From Ischnura elegans (Eukaryota > Arthropoda > Insecta > Odonata > Coenagrionidae), in NCBI RefSeq assembly GCF_921293095.1, contig NC_060247.1:113541111-113605110 (forward strand): 64,000 nucleotides of DNA, given 5' to 3'. Positions 60,891-64,000 of this stretch are shown piece after piece (the first letter of the stretch is position 1; every line of letters starts with the position of its first letter). The notes beneath the pieces are model-generated. The model made no database searches. It was not told where the DNA came from and saw only the letters and a program-made list of their open reading frames with translations. Both the position numbers and the translations under genes were made by a program.

Positions 60891-63800
60891 GTGAGCAATG
60901 ACGATAATTTAGAGAGGCGTTCCAAGTATGCTCTCTCTCTAACATTTTTCTTTCTCCGTCACGCATTAGGTACTCACTCAAACCTTTTCGTATTTCTTAC
61001 CTAATTACGTCATCACGATTTAGTCAGGGTACGAAAGCCCCAGTCAAACTCTAGAGTAAACCTTATTCAAACCCTATTTATAACGGGTTTTGAATAACCA
61101 AATGTTATCAACGGTTAAATACGAAGGTAAAATGTTTATGCACAAGATTCAGGAATACGTGATCAAGGGTCCCCTTCAGGTACCCTAAAATTTAGAATAT
61201 AAAAAAAGGTAGATTAGTTTTCAAACAAATGAAGTTTTTTTCGTAGTTTTCTGCTTAATTTGATTCACGTACTAAGTAATACGGCTTATTTATACTTATA
61301 TTTGTTAAAATTTTCCCATTCATCTAATTTTTCGTATCCATTCCTCTGAGCGCACTGAGGGGATGATATAAGGACAGACTAGGGCCACGAGGGAATGGAA
61401 TTCGACCGCTAACAAGCGAGGGAGACTCTAGTTTGGGTAACAAGGGAGGGGCGTCGATCGCCAATTGAGAAAAAAGATCATTGGTCATTGGTCACAAAGA
61501 TAAGATGGACCTCGGAGAGCAGGTCAGGAGGGATGGTCGAACGTCTTTGTACATTTTTCCAGCAGTCACTAGTACACTCGTAAAAATATATTCAAATGGG
61601 TACACAATTTCGTAGTCTCAGATTTCTAACAGTCCTAGCCATGTAAGGGAAGTAGCGAGGGATACGGTTGATCCAAAAATCATTATTTTTTGTATGTACC
61701 GTAATTTGAATTAGTTCCACACATTCTTTTCAATTTCCAAGCATCCTCGAAAAAATTCGATTTTTCCGATCCGACCTACCTTACATACATATATATTACG
61801 TCACGTATACATATAATACATGTATATATTACGTCGACCTACCTTACATACGTCTCTCGGGGGTTCATTTCACGCACCATGTGAATGAATCCACTCCTCA
61901 TTCTTACCCTTCCCCACCGTATCCTGACCAGGGTAATTTCATTCCTTAGTCCCCAGTCCCTTCCTCCACCCATAACACGCCCCTTTTGCCCCCACCCCTT
62001 CGATTTTTTCATGCGCAGAAGCTTAGCTTATTTCAAATACACCATCAACTGTACGGGGTACTCGAGTCACGAGTATTGAAAATTTTCAGGTTAAAATAAG
62101 GTATTTTAAAAGGTTGATTGTTGACCAGTTGACTTTGTGGACATTCATCCTAACAGATAAAGTGGCAACAAAAATAAAGTTCAGAGAATTACTATTGATC
62201 TCTCGTTATCTATTAAATTATTTTAGTTTCGTTTTATTTTAATGTATGCAATACCATTAAGTAATGCTTGGGAATTTTGTGTATTTTTTTGCGTTGCATC
62301 GCTAACAGGCTGCATTTCTGAATACGGTCGGCTCAATGAAATACAAATATTCTCACGAAATATTTTTGCTTTGAAATACTATATATATATGTATTAATAA
62401 AATCAATACATTTTAGTCAGAAGCACTCTAAAATCCAATGTTTCAAAGCCATATAGTTATGTAGAAATTTCTAGTTTCTAGTACTATCGTCGTTGAATGC
62501 CAGTATGACCACTTTTCCTTTTTCTAACGCTATTCGAGTTTCGAGTAAAAGTCCGAAGATAATTATTTTATTTGGTATGCAGTAATATCAAATCCTATAA
62601 TAATGAAAACTCCTTTAAAAATACGAGATTTCATACATAATATTGTATCAAAGGGAAAATAATTTTTTTCAATGATAATATAACTCCATTGTCAAGCAAT
62701 TGCAAGGAAGTGCCGTTACACGCCTCTCCCACTTATGAACAAATTAATCAAACTCCTCACTCGTTATCCCCTGGGAGTACTTACATAATACTCGAACGAC
62801 CCAATAGTCGGAAGCTACGCATTTCACAGTATAAAAATGAACTTGAGCACTTTAGACAGTTGAGAATTGTTTTTGGATTAATTTTATGTATTTGTAACAA
62901 ATTATTAAAATGCAAGTTACCTGGAATTTTCCAAAAATCCTTTCAGTGTGCTTAAGAACCCGATTCAATAAATTTTGTTGCACCTGAAGATAATCCAAAA
63001 ATTTATTGTAACCGATCGTGAAGTAAAATTGCCAGTAACTTTTGATTTACCAATTAAGTCTATTACAAAAATTGTGATAATTTTATTTGACGAACATGTT
63101 TTTTGTTGGTCTTTACGCCAATGAAAGATACATGAAAAATTCGATTACATAATGCCAAAATATTAGGAAATTATTTTGGTGCGTTATTGAGAAAACACGA
63201 ATAGTAATTTTAGTTAATACGGTTGTATTTTCTTATAATTGGGTTTCAACTCTCTATTTGTTTTATTTTAAGACTACAGAGATAAAACCAATCTTTATTA
63301 TCAAAATATGACGATAAAAAATCTTTGAAATATTTTACGACTTATTACTAATTGAAACAATTGAAGCTAGACTTCCAGTAAGGCGCCTACACTAAACGCG
63401 CAAACGTAGGTAAATATTTAAGCACCTGAAGGAATCTGAAACAATATAAAATAAATAAATAATGTAGATTATGTCCGAAAAAAGTATGAACCCTTTCTCA
63501 AACATTCCTATTAAAATTGTTCTTGCGACTCTTAAATATAAAATCAGCAATGAAATCCAAGTCCGAAGGTACTGTTTTGAATCACATAGTAAATGGTGAT
63601 TTTGTCCCTGTGGCTTTCTCTAGTAAGCTCTGTTAGAATATGAACGTAAATTTTCTTCATATGAATTGGAGTGCCGTGCAATTCACATTGGAATTCAAAA
63701 ATTCAATGTCTAGTCAATAATAATATTCCGTCATTCCAGTGCTAAAGCCAGAATCACAATATCATTTTTTCCATCCCTTCCGGGGAAAAAGAGAAGGAAA

Positions 63801-64000
63801 AAGGGACGGTGGGAATTACCTCGTGATTCAAGAAATGATGGCTCGAGCGATCACTCTTTTGCTCCCTGCAAACCCATCACTGGAGCTATCATTCAGAGGG
63901 ACGGAAAAATATGATTTTGTGATTCATGCTCGAGTTAAGACACGAAAGGCAAAGCGAGAAAAAGTATGCAAACGCTACCACTTTCACTGCGCGCCTCGCT
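60891..64000 (+). other. probable receptor intron, no further exon seen
   Basis: After the phase-1 donor no sequence resembling TM6 (with the CWxP motif) or TM7 (NPxxY) was found in any frame. A short tandem repeat around CGACCTACCTTACATAC occurs at 61776 and 61837, separated by a TATATATTACGTC run. The rest is AT-rich with short open frames only. Confidence 0.5.

Noticed and set aside
60166..60894. Second plus-strand open frame of 242 codons inside the receptor
   Set aside because: It is an alternative frame of the GPCR exon caused by high GC content; no family signature.

Overview
This window looks like arthropod (probably insect) nuclear DNA: AT-rich, full of transposon remains, with multi-exon genes, GT-AG introns of hundreds of bases to several kb, and no operons or prokaryotic signals. 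Two protein-coding genes are well supported, both on the + strand. I could not identify the species.

Region 1 to about 15.2 kb carries a gene for a Sprint/RIN-type (Ras and Rab interactor) protein. Seven exons (1988-2132, 6188-6498, 9233-9424, 10373-10504, 11772-12110, 13818-14010, 15020-15156) join without any frame break into a 482-residue protein: a short basic, cysteine-containing N-terminus from a GC-rich first exon, a glycine-rich linker, a RIN-homology segment, a VPS9 Rab5-GEF domain with its key Asp and Tyr, and a C-terminal Ras-association domain. No SH2 domain is encoded here, so this is either a short isoform from an internal promoter or the 3' part of a longer gene that starts left of the window. 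Its introns hold hAT-type and piggyBac-type MITEs, tRNA-derived SINE pieces and a LINE fragment.

Region 15.2-38.3 kb is intergenic or intronic. It has two CR1/Jockey-like LINE copies (one with a perfect fold-back at its truncated end, one interrupted by a Harbinger-like MITE), a second copy of the piggyBac-like MITE, a Ty3/gypsy protease scrap, and from 28.2 to 32.9 kb an unrecognised array of exon-like units. Two or more of these units are about 360-bp tandem duplications rich in GAAGA codons, followed by splice-compatible short exons. This is the best candidate here for an undescribed transcription unit.

Region 38.3-57.2 kb is dominated by one old, strongly diverged tandem repeat: about 140-bp monomers in the right part and about 290-bp dimers in the left part, interrupted by later insertions (LINE, hAT, Harbinger, Tigger/pogo).

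Region 58.9-64 kb carries the first coding exon (59909-60890) of a biogenic-amine GPCR of the octopamine beta receptor type: TM1-TM5 and the start of loop 3, ending at a phase-1 splice donor. The exon(s) for TM6-TM7 were not found before the window ends. The upstream 900 bases are GC-rich and probably promoter and 5' UTR. Sprint would act in Ras-to-Rab5 endocytic signalling and the receptor in octopamine/cAMP signalling; nothing in the sequence links the two functionally.
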